The notes under the pieces: model-generated
Databases searched by the model: none
Seen by the model: the letters and a program-made list of their open reading frames with translations, nothing else
Told to the model about the DNA's origin: nothing
DNA from: Erysipelotrichaceae bacterium
GTDB lineage: Bacteria; Bacillota_I; Bacilli_A; Erysipelotrichales; Erysipelotrichaceae
Assembly (NCBI GenBank): GCA_012513225.1
Contig: JAAZCQ010000038.1
Location: forward strand, 1-54,009
DNA length: 54,009 nucleotides
Direction: 5' to 3'
Program-made: the position numbers and the translations under genes
Part shown: positions 7,665 through 16,503 of the stretch, piece after piece
How positions within the stretch are numbered: the first letter of the stretch is position 1
Layout: each line of letters opens with the position of its first letter

Positions 7665-8786
7665 ATGAAAAAAATAAAAATATTTGTATTAGTATTATTG
7701 ATATTATCTTTAACAGCTTGTAAGCAAAAAAATGAAGAAGAAATAAGTATGTATAACAATGCTACTGTAAATGCAGGTTTTGATACATATATTAGTATTT
7801 CTGTAGCAACTACCTCTCAAGAAAAATTTGATGAATATTTCAATAATTTAATATCTGACTTTAAATATTTAAATCAACTTTTTGATATTTACAATAATTA
7901 TGATGGTGTAAATAACATTAAAACAATTAATGATAATGCAGGAATACAACCGGTAGAAGTTGATCCTATTATTATTGAAATGCTAGAACTTTCAAAGGAA
8001 TATTATGATATCTCTGATGGACAATTTGATATCACACTTGGACCAGTTTTAAAAATATGGCATACATATAGAGAAGAAGGCCTTTTATTACTTGAACAAG
8101 GAAAATTAGGATCTACACCAAATATAGAAGATTTGATTGAAGCAAATAAGTGCAAAGGTTGGGATAAAGTAGAAATAAACAAGGAAAACTCAACAGTCTA
8201 CCTTAATGAATCATGTGCCTCATTAGATGTAGGTGCAATTGCAAAAGGCTACGCAACAGAATATGTAGCAGAAAAACTTGAAAAAGAAAATATAAAAGTT
8301 GGAATCGTTGATGCTGGTGGTAATAATAGAACAATTAACACCAAATTAGATGGAACACCTTGGAATGTTGGAATACAAGATCCAACTGGTGGAAGTGGTT
8401 CTATTATTGTTGTTAAAAGTGAAGGAAGTAAATCATTTGTAACAAGTGGAGATTACCAAAGATATTATGTAAGTGAAGATGGAAAACAATATCATCATAT
8501 AATTGATCCTAGAACTTTATTTCCATCTAATTATTTTCATTCTGTAACCGTTATAACAGAAGATAGCGGAGTTGCAGATGTCTTAAGTACAACTTTATAC
8601 ACTGTTGATTTTGATACTGGTAATAAAATAATAGAAAAATTCAAAAAAGAAAATCCAACTCAAGAGCTAGAAGTTATATGGATTATGGATAAAGATATAG
8701 ATGTTAATACAGAATACAAAAAACAACACAGTGGTTATTTAATAGCTTATACAAAGGACTTACAAGACAGTATTGTTTGGAACTAA
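7665..8786 (+). CDS. apbE: FAD:protein FMN transferase lipoprotein ApbE
   Basis: The product is 373 aa. A lipoprotein signal (LSLTAC, lipidated C19) places it on the outer face of the membrane. Family motifs are present: DGQFDITLGPV, DVGAIAKGYATEY, VDAGGN, YHHIIDPRT and SGVADVLSTTLY. ApbE transfers FMN from FAD to Thr/Ser in S/TGATxS/T motifs, so the expected targets are RnfG and RnfD, encoded divergently 100 bp away. No Shine-Dalgarno sequence is seen and the promoter is immediately upstream, which suggests a leaderless message. A bidirectional terminator follows the stop. Confidence 0.95.
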   Translation: MKKIKIFVLVLLILSLTACKQKNEEEISMYNNATVNAGFDTYISISVATTSQEKFDEYFNNLISDFKYLNQLFDIYNNYDGVNNIKTINDNAGIQPVEVDPIIIEMLELSKEYYDISDGQFDITLGPVLKIWHTYREEGLLLLEQGKLGSTPNIEDLIEANKCKGWDKVEINKENSTVYLNESCASLDVGAIAKGYATEYVAEKLEKENIKVGIVDAGGNNRTINTKLDGTPWNVGIQDPTGGSGSIIVVKSEGSKSFVTSGDYQRYYVSEDGKQYHHIIDPRTLFPSNYFHSVTVITEDSGVADVLSTTLYTVDFDTGNKIIEKFKKENPTQELEVIWIMDKDIDVNTEYKKQHSGYLIAYTKDLQDSIVWN

Positions 8787-8813
8787 AAAAAGAATCTTGA
8801 AGATTCTTTTTTA
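8787..8813. terminator. Bidirectional terminator between apbE and pgi
   Basis: A near-perfect inverted repeat, AAAAAAGAATCT/AGATTCTTTTTT with a TGA loop, sits between two convergent stop codons. Confidence 0.85.
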
Positions 8814-10085
8814 GTTCTTACCCAATAATTTAAACATGTTTTTCTTATATACTTCAACACCTGGTTGATTAAATGGATTTATATCAATCATATAGCAACT
8901 CATTGCACATGCTTTAAAGAAGAAATAACACATATATCCAAATGTATAAGCAGAATTATCTTCTAGTGTTATTATCAAATTGCTAACACCACCTGTTACC
9001 TCATGAGCCTCTAGTGTGCCCTCATAAGCCATCTTATTAACCCAATCCAAACTTTTCCCACTTAAATAATTCATACCATCAGCGTCATCATCATCACTAG
9101 GAAATTCCATATCTAACATAGGAGTTTTAACAGTTACTAAAGTTTCAAATAATACTTTTTTACCGTCTTGGATAAATTGTCCTAAACTATGTAAATCAGT
9201 AGAGAATGTTGCAGATGTAGGTAGTATTCCTTTTCCATCTTTTCCTTCAGATTCTCCAAATAATTGTTTCCACCATTCTCCTATCATTGTCATATTAGGC
9301 TCATACGTCACTAGCATTTCTACATCTTTTCCAGCATTTTGCATTATTCTTCTAGAAACTCCATATTGGTATGCAACATTGTCCTTTAAAGAATCATTAT
9401 TTAAATCATTATAAGAATCTTTCAAACCTTTCATAACATCTACAATATCAATTCCCATAATTGCCATAGGTACTAATCCAACTGGAGTAATAACAGAATA
9501 TCTTCCACCAATATCATCTGGTATTACAAATGTTTCATAATCCTCTTTATCAGCTAAGGCTTTTAGAGATCCTCTAGCTTTATCTGTAGTAACTATAATT
9601 CTTTCTTTACAATCTTCTTTTCCATACTTTTCTTCTAAAGCTTGCTTTAGCATTCTAAATGCTAATGCTGTTTCAGTTGTAGTTCCAGATTTACTAATAA
9701 CATTTAAAACTACACTTTTATCTTTTATATAATCAAGTACTTGTTTCATATATATACTTGAAAATGTATTTCCAATAAAAATTACTTCTGTTTTATTTTT
9801 GCTATATAAGCCTTGAATCATCTCAACAGCTGCTCTAGCACCTAAATATGATCCACCTATTCCACATACTAATAACACTTCTGCTTTATCTTTTACATTA
9901 TCGGCAACTTTAAGAATTTTTTCAAATTCATCCTTATCATAATTAATTGCCCAATCAACCCAGCCTAAAAAATCATTTCCCTCTCCGGTTTTTTCATGAA
10001 TCATCTTATGAATCCTTGTAACTTCCTGTTGGTAATCTTCAATGTTTTCTAATAAATTGGCGTGACTTGCATCAAACTTAATCAT
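8811..10085 (-). CDS. pgi: Glucose-6-phosphate isomerase
   Basis: This 424-aa enzyme interconverts glucose-6-phosphate and fructose-6-phosphate. It shows the phosphate-binding SKSGTTTETALAFR loop, the GGRYSVITPVG motif, and HEVTGGVSNLI carrying the catalytic His region, all typical of the shorter bacterial PGI. The start is the ATG at 10083-10085 (MIKFDASHANLLE) behind AAAGGAGAG. It overlaps the stop of the S1-domain gene (ATGA), so the two are translationally coupled. The enzyme feeds the PPi-type phosphofructokinase encoded at 44.8 kb. Confidence 0.95.
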   Translation of the reverse strand: MIKFDASHANLLENIEDYQQEVTRIHKMIHEKTGEGNDFLGWVDWAINYDKDEFEKILKVADNVKDKAEVLLVCGIGGSYLGARAAVEMIQGLYSKNKTEVIFIGNTFSSIYMKQVLDYIKDKSVVLNVISKSGTTTETALAFRMLKQALEEKYGKEDCKERIIVTTDKARGSLKALADKEDYETFVIPDDIGGRYSVITPVGLVPMAIMGIDIVDVMKGLKDSYNDLNNDSLKDNVAYQYGVSRRIMQNAGKDVEMLVTYEPNMTMIGEWWKQLFGESEGKDGKGILPTSATFSTDLHSLGQFIQDGKKVLFETLVTVKTPMLDMEFPSDDDDADGMNYLSGKSLDWVNKMAYEGTLEAHEVTGGVSNLIITLEDNSAYTFGYMCYFFFKACAMSCYMIDINPFNQPGVEVYKKNMFKLLGKN

Positions 10086-10444
10086 ATTATTCTCTCCTTT
10101 GCTTCTTCCATCCAATCTTTCATTTTATCTTCTAAAGATTTAAACCCTAATTTCATAGGTGGTAAACTACCATATTTTAAAGGTTTTCTTTCTTTTCTAA
10201 ACCTATTAGGATTTACTGCTTTCAAAGATAATCTAACTTGATTATTTTTTTCATCATAATCTATAACTTTTACTTTTATACGATCATTAACTTTAACAAA
10301 GTTTCCAACATCTTTAACAAAACCATCACTTATTTCTGAAATATGAACTAATCCACATGTTTTATCATCAAGGCTTACAAAGGCTCCATATGGTTGAATT
10401 CCAGTAATTGTACCTTCAACAATTTGTCCTATTTTATACTGCAT
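10082..10444 (-). CDS. S1-domain RNA-binding protein (CvfD/YugI-like)
   Basis: This 120-aa protein has a single S1 domain from residue 2 to about 75: KIGQIVEGTITGIQPYGAFV, GLVHISEISDGFV, RIKVKVIDYDEKNNQVRLSL. A basic and then acidic C-terminal tail follows. Size and layout match the CvfD/YugI general stress proteins of Firmicutes, which bind RNA or ribosomes and affect translation and virulence or stress traits. It is the first gene of a two-gene operon with pgi and starts about 15 bases after the predicted transcription start in the palindromic promoter region. Confidence 0.85.
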   Translation of the reverse strand: MQYKIGQIVEGTITGIQPYGAFVSLDDKTCGLVHISEISDGFVKDVGNFVKVNDRIKVKVIDYDEKNNQVRLSLKAVNPNRFRKERKPLKYGSLPPMKLGFKSLEDKMKDWMEEAKERII

Positions 10445-10459
10445 TAAAGCCTCCTATCT

Positions 10460-10505
10460 TTTAAAATTATAGCATAAAATCTTGTATTTATGCTATAATT
10501 TTAAA
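10460..10505. promoter_or_regulatory. Mirrored divergent promoters in a 19-bp perfect inverted repeat
   Basis: 10460-10478 and 10487-10505 are exact reverse complements separated by 8 bp. Each arm contains the extended -10 box TGCTATAAT, one firing toward the S1 gene and one toward the DUF212 gene. The symmetry continues loosely into the AGGAG ribosome sites on both sides (CTCCTA at 10451, TAGGAG at 10508). Confidence 0.7.
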
Positions 10506-10521
10506 GCTAGGAGTTTTAACT

Positions 10522-10980
10522 ATGTTTGAATATATGTATCCCTTTTGGGCATCTTTAATAGCTTTAGTGACAGCACAATTTCTAAAACCGATACTACATC
10601 TTATAAAATATAAGGAATGGGATATTTGGATAGCTCGAGAAAGTGGTGGATTTCCAAGCTCGCACTCTTCCCTTGTATCTGCATTAACCTTAGCTGTAGG
10701 ATTTAGAGAAGGTTTTTCATCTGTATTATTTGCTGTAACTGCATCTTTTTCTATAATAATCATATATGATGCTGCCAATGTAAGATATTATTCTGGTCAA
10801 AATATTCAAATAACTCAACAATTAATTAAAGATTTTCAAAAAATTACAAATAATGAATTTGATAATCCTATTTATCATAAAAAATTAAAAGACGTATTAG
10901 GACATAGGTGGTTTGAAGTATTTGGAGGAATCATTTGGGGTGTAATTATTTCTTCAATAATGTATTATTGGTTTAAGTAG
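10522..10980 (+). CDS. DUF212 (YuiD-like) membrane protein, PAP2-related
   Basis: The product is 152 aa and matches the divergent PAP2/acid-phosphatase-related DUF212 family (Bacillus YuiD). Marks are ALVTAQFLKPILH at the start, RESGGFPSSHSSLVSALT, IYDAANVRYYSGQ, and LGHRWFEVFGGIIWG near the end. There are three to four membrane segments. The SGGFPSSHS motif is the phosphatase-like loop, but the biological substrate is not known. TAGGAG precedes the ATG. It is divergent from the S1 gene and 10 bp from the nfu gene, so probably co-transcribed with it. Confidence 0.85.
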   Translation: MFEYMYPFWASLIALVTAQFLKPILHLIKYKEWDIWIARESGGFPSSHSSLVSALTLAVGFREGFSSVLFAVTASFSIIIIYDAANVRYYSGQNIQITQQLIKDFQKITNNEFDNPIYHKKLKDVLGHRWFEVFGGIIWGVIISSIMYYWFK

Positions 10981-10990
10981 AGGTGATAAA

Positions 10991-11218
10991 ATGGACAATG
11001 TACTTGAAAGAATTGAACAAACAATAAATAAAATTAGACCATATATTAGAAGAGATGGTGGCGATGTAGAATTAATTGATTTTACAGATGGTGTTGTAAC
11101 TGTAAGAATGTATGGTGCTTGTGTAGGATGTATGGCTTTAGATTATACATTAACTGAAGGAATTGAAGCTATCTTGCTTGATGAAGTTCCTGAAGTAAAA
11201 AGTGTAAAATTAGGTTAA
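10991..11218 (+). CDS. NifU C-terminal domain (Nfu) Fe-S carrier
   Basis: This 75-aa stand-alone NifU-like domain opens ERIEQTINKIRPYIRRDGGD and has the cluster-binding CxxC in GACVGCMAL. Such Nfu proteins pass [4Fe-4S] clusters to target enzymes. In this genome the many Fe-S proteins (Rnf subunits, OppD/OppF with Cys motifs) would be clients. A GAGGTGAT ribosome site lies in the gap after the DUF212 gene, and a terminator follows the stop. Confidence 0.9.
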   Translation: MDNVLERIEQTINKIRPYIRRDGGDVELIDFTDGVVTVRMYGACVGCMALDYTLTEGIEAILLDEVPEVKSVKLG

Positions 11219-11239
11219 TTCCATAAATTTCAAAAAATT

Positions 11240-11272
11240 AACTAGAATTCAATAAAAAATTCTAGTTTTTTT
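11240..11272 (+). terminator. Terminator after nfu
   Basis: AACTAGAATT (11240-11249) pairs with AATTCTAGTT (11258-11267) and is followed by a T run. Confidence 0.85.
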
Positions 11273-11330
11273 ATTTATTATTAATTTTTTTCTGAATTAT
11301 TACGAAATAATTTGACATTTACAATAATTA

Positions 11331-11359
11331 TTCACTTTTTAAGTTTACATGTGTATTAT
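11331..11359 (+). promoter_or_regulatory. Probable glnN promoter with an imperfect dyad
   Basis: TTCACT (11331-11336), 17 bp, then TATTAT (11354-11359). The -10 is embedded in an imperfect inverted repeat (TTACAT ... ATGTGTAA, about 11344-11371) that could be an operator. It does not fit the GlnR/TnrA consensus well. A TTGACA at 11312 has no matching -10 at normal spacing. Confidence 0.4.
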
Positions 11360-11393
11360 ATAAATGTGTAACTTATAAATTAAGGGGGTAAAT

Positions 11394-13490
11394 ATGTATA
11401 AAAATACTGTGTTTGATGATTTTGGTTCACTAGTATTTAACGAAAAATTAATGGAAGAAAGACTTCCAAGACCTGTATATAACACTTGGAAAAAAACTAT
11501 AGCAAAAGAAGGCACTTTAGATAGAGCAACAGCTGATGCGATTGCTCACGCAATGAAAACATGGGCTTTAGAAAATAATACAACTCATTTTTCTCATTGG
11601 TTTCATCCAATGACATCAACAACTGCAGAGAAACACGATTCTTTTGTTGAACCAGGTGATAGTGGAGAACCTTTACTAAGATTTTCAGGGAAATCATTAA
11701 TTAAAGGTGAGTCAGATGCATCAAGTTTCCCTAGTGGTGGATTACGAGCAACTTTTGAAGCACGAGGATATACATATTGGGATTTTACATCTCCTGCATT
11801 TATTAGAGATAGAGTACTATATATACCTACTGTATTTGTTTCATATAATGGTGAATCCCTAGATAAAAAAGCTCCTTTACTAAAATCAATTGAAGCAATA
11901 AGTACTGCAAGTACAAGAGTAGTAAATTTATTAGGCGATAAAGATGTAAAATACTGTACACCTGTAGTTGGTCTTGAACAAGAATATTTCTTAATTGATA
12001 AATCATTTTATGAAAAAAGATTAGACCTTCTTTTAACTGGAAGAACTTTATTTGGCGCATGCGCTCCTAAAGGACAAGAACTTGAAGACCACTATTTTGG
12101 TAATATTCCATCTAGAGTAAATTCATTTATGAATGATGTCAATATAGATCTTTGGAAATTAGGTATTTATGCAAAAGCAGAACACAATGAAGCTGCACCT
12201 GCTCAATTTGAAATAGCACCTATTTTTTCTAATGCTAATATAGCTATAGATCAAAACCAATTAATAATGGATATTTTAAAGAAAACTGCAGAAAAACATA
12301 ATCTAGCTTGTTTATTACATGAAAAACCTTTTTCAAAAATAAATGGATCAGGAAAACATAATAATTATTCTATTATTACAAATGATGGACAAAATCTATA
12401 TTCTCCAGGAGATAAACCTTCTGAAAATATTAGATTTTTATTATTTATGTGTGCTTTCATAAAAGCAGTAGATACATATCCAGAATTATTAAGGATGGCT
12501 TCTTCTTCTGCTGGAAACGATCATAGATTAGGTTCAAGTGAAGCACCTCCCGCAATTATTTCAATATATTTAGGCAGTTATATTGAGACTGTCTTATATA
12601 ATATTTACAAAAGTGATAAAAATATTGAAAGCCATATTGATAAAAACTTTAACCCAATACATGGTTTATCTTATATTCCACATGATAATGCTGATAGAAA
12701 TAGAACTTCTCCTATAGCCTTTACTGGAAATAAATTTGAATTTAGAATGCTTGGATCTTCTTTATCTGCTTCATTGGTAAATACTGTACTAAACTCTTCA
12801 ATAGCTGAAGCTTTAAATGAAATAGCTGATAGTTTAGAAGGTATTAAATATATTAATGATGTAAGAGATAAAGCTCTTAGTTTATGTCAAGAAATCATAA
12901 GTAATCATAAAAGAATTATATTTTCTGGTGATGGTTATTCCAAAGAATGGATTAAGGAAGCTAAAAGAAGAGGACTACCAAATATAACTTCATTTATTGA
13001 ATCTGTACCTTCTCTATTAGATGATAAAAGTATACATTTATTCACTTCTTTAAATATATACAGTGAAAAAGAACTAAGAGCACATGAAGATATATTCGCA
13101 GAACAATATCAAAAAACTATTGAACTTGAAGCAAAAACTCTTATTAAAATATGTAAAAACGAGATATTACCTCTTATGGTAAAAGAATTAAAATTATATG
13201 GAGAAACCTATAATGCTTGTAATAAATTAGCACCAAATTATTTAGTTGAAACAATTAAGAAAATATCAACATTTATAGAAAATATTAATAAAAATCTAAT
13301 AGTTTTAAATGAACAATTAACTCTTTGCAATCAAATTCCATACGTATATGAAAAGGCCCTAAAATATCATAATGATATTTCTCCACTACTTTGTGTTATT
13401 AGAGAAAGTATAGACAAATATGAAATTATTGCATCAAAAGATATATATGATATCCCAACTTATACTGATATGTTATTTAAAAAATTATAG
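11394..13490 (+). CDS. glnN: Glutamine synthetase type III
   Basis: The enzyme makes glutamine from glutamate, ammonia and ATP. At 698 aa it has the length of the GSIII (GlnN) family, not the roughly 440 aa of GSI. Family signatures include LRATFEARGYTYWDFTSPAF, VVGLEQEYFLID (active-site glutamates), AEHNEAAPAQFEIAP, INGSGKHNNYS, NDHRLGSSEAPPAIIS, and NRTSPIAFTGNKFEFRMLGSS. A strong AGGGGGT ribosome site precedes the ATG. It is a single-gene unit with its own promoter and terminator. No other nitrogen gene is adjacent. Confidence 0.96.
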   Translation: MYKNTVFDDFGSLVFNEKLMEERLPRPVYNTWKKTIAKEGTLDRATADAIAHAMKTWALENNTTHFSHWFHPMTSTTAEKHDSFVEPGDSGEPLLRFSGKSLIKGESDASSFPSGGLRATFEARGYTYWDFTSPAFIRDRVLYIPTVFVSYNGESLDKKAPLLKSIEAISTASTRVVNLLGDKDVKYCTPVVGLEQEYFLIDKSFYEKRLDLLLTGRTLFGACAPKGQELEDHYFGNIPSRVNSFMNDVNIDLWKLGIYAKAEHNEAAPAQFEIAPIFSNANIAIDQNQLIMDILKKTAEKHNLACLLHEKPFSKINGSGKHNNYSIITNDGQNLYSPGDKPSENIRFLLFMCAFIKAVDTYPELLRMASSSAGNDHRLGSSEAPPAIISIYLGSYIETVLYNIYKSDKNIESHIDKNFNPIHGLSYIPHDNADRNRTSPIAFTGNKFEFRMLGSSLSASLVNTVLNSSIAEALNEIADSLEGIKYINDVRDKALSLCQEIISNHKRIIFSGDGYSKEWIKEAKRRGLPNITSFIESVPSLLDDKSIHLFTSLNIYSEKELRAHEDIFAEQYQKTIELEAKTLIKICKNEILPLMVKELKLYGETYNACNKLAPNYLVETIKKISTFIENINKNLIVLNEQLTLCNQIPYVYEKALKYHNDISPLLCVIRESIDKYEIIASKDIYDIPTYTDMLFKKL

Positions 13491-13513
13491 TTCTTTAATT
13501 AGAACTATTTTTA
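13487..13513 (+). terminator. glnN terminator
   Basis: ATAGTTCT pairs with AGAACTAT (13501-13508) around TTAATT, followed by T residues. The stem overlaps the stop codon. Confidence 0.85.
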
Positions 13514-13552
13514 TTTGACAACCACATTTTTAAGTGTTTTAATAAAACTAGT

Positions 13553-13685
13553 CTTTTATCAAGAATGAGTTAGAGAGTTAGCTCTATGATCTCATACCAA
13601 CCTCTTGTAAGGTGGTAATGCTAACAACGATAAGGAAATAGTGAAATACAATTTATCACTCTTTCTTTGGAAGAGTTTTTTTATT
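13553..13685 (+). promoter_or_regulatory. SAM-I (S-box) riboswitch controlling metK
   Basis: P1 is formed by TTATC (13556-13560) and GATAA (13629-13633). P2 with the kink-turn reads TGAGTTAGAG ... CTCTATGATCTCA. P3 contains the conserved ACCAACC. The junction has AATGCTAAC, equivalent to the GGTGCTAAT core. Downstream, AGTGA (13640-13644) can pair with TCACT (13656-13660) as an anti-terminator that overlaps the terminator stem. High SAM should therefore switch metK off. Confidence 0.85.
13658..13682 (+). terminator. Riboswitch-controlled terminator before metK
   Basis: ACTCTT (13658-13663) pairs with AAGAGT (13671-13676) and runs into seven T residues. Its 5' arm overlaps the proposed anti-terminator of the SAM-I leader. 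Confidence 0.85.
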
Positions 13686-13714
13686 TGAAAAAGACTACAA
13701 AGGAGGATACTATT

Positions 13715-14812
13715 ATGAGTAAAAAATTTTTCACCAGCGAATCTGTAACAGTAGGACATCCAGATAAAATATGTGATACTATTGCAGATACTATTTTAGA
13801 TAATGCATTAATACAAGATCCAGATAGCCATATGGCAGTTGAAGCAACAATAAAAGATGATTTTATATTAATTTATGGTGAAGCAAATACTAAAGCAAAT
13901 TTAGATTATGCTAAAATCGCAAAACAAGTATTAAAAGATATTGGATATGAAGAAGAGTATGATGTAATGGTAAAGATTTCAAGTCAATCTTCTGAAATTA
14001 ATGAAGCAGTAAGTAATAAAGAAATTTCTGCAGGTGATCAAGGAATAATGTTTGGTTATGCCACTAATGAAACCAAGGAATACATGCCCCTTCCAATATT
14101 GCTTGCACATAAGCTTGCCAAACAATTAGAAGATGTTAGAAAACAAGAAAAAAATTCTATATTAAAGCCAGATGGTAAATCTCAAGTAACAATTGAATAT
14201 GAAAACAATAAAGTAAAAAGAATTGATAATATAGTAATTTCAACACAACATGTTAAAGAAGTGTCACAAGAAGAACTTAGTAATTTTGTTATTGAAAAAA
14301 TAATTGAACCAATTATAGATAAAACTTTAATTGATGAAAATACTAAATATATTATTAATCCTAGTGGAAGCTTTACAATTGGAGGCAGTTTTGGAGATAG
14401 TGGGACTACTGGAAGAAAAATTGTAGTTGATACCTATGGAGGAGCTGGCAGAATTGGAGGAGGATGTTTTTCTAGTAAAGATCCTTCTAAAGTTGATAGA
14501 AGTGCAGCATATTATGCAAGATATGTTGCTAAAAGTATTGTAGCTGCTAATTTATGTGACACAATTGAAATACATCTATCTTATGCAATAGGAATTTCAA
14601 AACCGTTATCTATAATGATTGATACTTTTAACACTAATAAAATAAATGAAGATGAAATTCTTGATATTATTAATAAAAATTTTGATTTTTCAGTATCAAA
14701 TATTATCAATGAATTAGATCTAAAAAAGCCAATTTATGCTAAAACAGCATCTTATGGACATTTTGGAAGAGAAGAATTCTCTTGGGAAAAAATTAAACCT
14801 ATTATTAAATAA
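13715..14812 (+). CDS. metK: S-adenosylmethionine synthetase
   Basis: This 365-aa enzyme makes SAM from methionine and ATP. Motifs are ESVTVGHPDKICD near the start, GDQGIMFGYA, GGSFGDSGTTGRKI, YGGAGRIGGG, SSKDPSKVDRSAAYYARY and YGHFGREEFSWE. It is slightly shorter than the common 380-395 aa but has all expected blocks. The ATG at 13715 follows AAAGGAGG. An upstream in-frame ATG lies within the riboswitch terminator and is not the start. Expression is governed by the SAM-I leader. The next gene follows after 54 bp. Confidence 0.96.
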   Translation: MSKKFFTSESVTVGHPDKICDTIADTILDNALIQDPDSHMAVEATIKDDFILIYGEANTKANLDYAKIAKQVLKDIGYEEEYDVMVKISSQSSEINEAVSNKEISAGDQGIMFGYATNETKEYMPLPILLAHKLAKQLEDVRKQEKNSILKPDGKSQVTIEYENNKVKRIDNIVISTQHVKEVSQEELSNFVIEKIIEPIIDKTLIDENTKYIINPSGSFTIGGSFGDSGTTGRKIVVDTYGGAGRIGGGCFSSKDPSKVDRSAAYYARYVAKSIVAANLCDTIEIHLSYAIGISKPLSIMIDTFNTNKINEDEILDIINKNFDFSVSNIINELDLKKPIYAKTASYGHFGREEFSWEKIKPIIK

Positions 14813-14866
14813 TCTTATCATTACACATATTAAATGTTAAAATTTGAATATAGGAAGGTGTTTAAC

Positions 14867-15484
14867 ATGAAAGTATTATTGATTAATGGTAGTCCACATC
14901 AACAAGGTTGCACTTTTACAGCATTAAATGAAGTTGCAACAACTTTAAACAATGAAGGAATTGAAACAGAAATTATTCATATTGGCAATAAAGATATAAG
15001 AGGATGCATTTCTTGTTTCAAATGTAGATCAACTGGAGTTTGTGTGTTTGATGATGATGTAAATATAATCGCAAAAAAATTTGAAGAATGTGATGGCTTA
15101 ATTGTTGGTTCTCCTACATATTTTGCAGGGCCAAATGGTACTCTTGTTTCTTTTTTAGATAGATTATTCTTTAGCACACAGTTTGATAAGTCTATGAAAG
15201 TTGGAGCAAGTGTAACTAGCGCAAGACGTGGTGGCAACACTTCAGTTTTTGATCAACTAAATAAATATTTTACAATATCTAATATGCCAATCGTTTCAAG
15301 TCAATATTGGAATATGGTTTATGGTTATACTGCTGAAGATACAAAATTAGATCTTGAGGGATTACAAACTATGAGAACTTTAGGTAAAAATATGGCTTTC
15401 TTAATTAAAAGCATTAATCTAGGAAAGGAAGAATACGGAATTCCTGAAAGAGAAAAAAAGATAAATACCAATTTTATAAATTAA
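14867..15484 (+). CDS. Iron-sulfur flavoprotein / NADPH-dependent FMN reductase-like
   Basis: The product is 205 aa with a flavodoxin-like fold: LLINGSPHQQGCTFTALNEV (FMN phosphate loop), DGLIVGSPTYFAGPNGTLVS and GASVTSARRGGNTSVFDQL. Between the first two lies a compact four-Cys motif, CISCFKCRSTGVC (C-x2-C-x2-C-x5-C), as in iron-sulfur flavoproteins that bind a [4Fe-4S] cluster next to FMN. The electron partner is unknown. The start follows AGGAAGGTG; an upstream in-frame ATG at 14834 has no such site. It is likely read through from metK or from a weak own promoter, and a terminator follows. Confidence 0.85.
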   Translation: MKVLLINGSPHQQGCTFTALNEVATTLNNEGIETEIIHIGNKDIRGCISCFKCRSTGVCVFDDDVNIIAKKFEECDGLIVGSPTYFAGPNGTLVSFLDRLFFSTQFDKSMKVGASVTSARRGGNTSVFDQLNKYFTISNMPIVSSQYWNMVYGYTAEDTKLDLEGLQTMRTLGKNMAFLIKSINLGKEEYGIPEREKKINTNFIN

Positions 15485-15507
15485 AAAACCTTTATAGGTT
15501 TTTTTAG
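15483..15507. terminator. Bidirectional terminator
   Basis: AAAAAACCT, a TTAT loop and AGGTTTTTTT lie between convergent genes. Confidence 0.8.
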
Positions 15508-15524
15508 TTTATAAATATATTTAT

Positions 15525-16436
15525 CTAAGATAAGACAAAAATCGCAAAAGAAACCATTAATGGAATACTAATTAAACTTAAAATTGTTGAAAGTGAAACT
15601 ATCCTACTTGCATACATATAATCCTTGTTATATAGTTGGCTAAAAATTGAAATATTAGATCCTACAGGTGCACTTGCAACAATTAATAAAGCAATTTTTA
15701 TTTCAATATTTACATTTATAAAATACAACATTAAAATTGAAATAAATGGAATTAAAATTAATCTAATAAAAGACACAAAATAAACACGCTTATCAATAAA
15801 TAATTCCTTTAAACTTCCTTGAGCAAGGTATGTTCCTAGTATAATCATTCCTAAAGGAGTGTTTAGACATGTAATAGTATCTAAAAATGAAGATATGATA
15901 TTTGGATTTGGTATTTTCAAAAAAAATAAGGCAAGGCCTAAAAAAAAGAATATTAGTGATGGCTTTTTTATAGTTTTTTGAAAAGATAATTCTTTTTTTG
16001 ACTTAGATAAAATAAACACACCATAAGTCCATTGTAAAACAATAAGCTCAGCAATAAAACATGTTATATAAAATACAGCCTCATTTCCTAATGTTGAACT
16101 AACAAGTGGAATTCCAATAAACCCAGCATTTGAAAATGAACAAGAAAAATCTGCTATTTCATCTTTTTTAAAAAATATATGAGAAATTATCATAGATAAA
16201 GCTAATAACAAGAAAGATAAAGTTAAGCAAATGATTAAAGTCTTTAACTTTTCGTAAGAAAATTCAACCCAAAATGCTTTTAAAATAACAAAAGGAACAA
16301 CAACATTTAATAATATTTTTCCTAGTTCACTAGTACCTTGCATTGTTATTGTCCCTTTTTTATTTAAATAAAATCCTACTGATATTAAAAGAAACATAAT
16401 ACATATTTGTTGTAATAATATAACAGTAATTTCCAT
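15525..16436 (-). CDS. AEC-family (auxin efflux carrier-like) permease
   Basis: This 303-aa membrane protein has about ten hydrophobic segments in two repeats. It opens with QQICIMFLLISVGFYLNKKG and includes NVVVPFVILKAF, CSFSNAGFIGIPLV, TCLNTPLGMIILGTYLAQGS and ASAPVGSNISIFSQLYNKD, all typical of AEC transporters (malate, malonate or other anion carriers in bacteria). The substrate is unknown. It is the last gene of a four-gene unit with the ceramidase-like hydrolase, RpiR and a 69-aa protein. Its ribosome site is an unusual run of seven G (16444-16450 on the complement). Confidence 0.85.
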   Translation of the reverse strand: MEITVILLQQICIMFLLISVGFYLNKKGTITMQGTSELGKILLNVVVPFVILKAFWVEFSYEKLKTLIICLTLSFLLLALSMIISHIFFKKDEIADFSCSFSNAGFIGIPLVSSTLGNEAVFYITCFIAELIVLQWTYGVFILSKSKKELSFQKTIKKPSLIFFFLGLALFFLKIPNPNIISSFLDTITCLNTPLGMIILGTYLAQGSLKELFIDKRVYFVSFIRLILIPFISILMLYFINVNIEIKIALLIVASAPVGSNISIFSQLYNKDYMYASRIVSLSTILSLISIPLMVSFAIFVLS

Positions 16437-16503
16437 AACTATACCCCCCCGGTTAAAATATATTTATATTATCTCAATAAACTAACTTCATTAATCTTAT
16501 AAA

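Noticed and set aside
10488-10778. 96-codon minus-strand frame over the DUF212 gene
   Set aside because: It is a shadow of the real plus-strand gene, with no ribosome site and no family signature.
11312-11317. Perfect TTGACA upstream of glnN as the -35 box
   Set aside because: No -10-like hexamer is found 16-18 bp downstream; TTCACT-17-TATTAT fits better.
11497-12060. Minus-strand frames inside glnN
   Set aside because: They lie wholly within a conserved GSIII gene, are leucine-rich shadows and lack ribosome sites.
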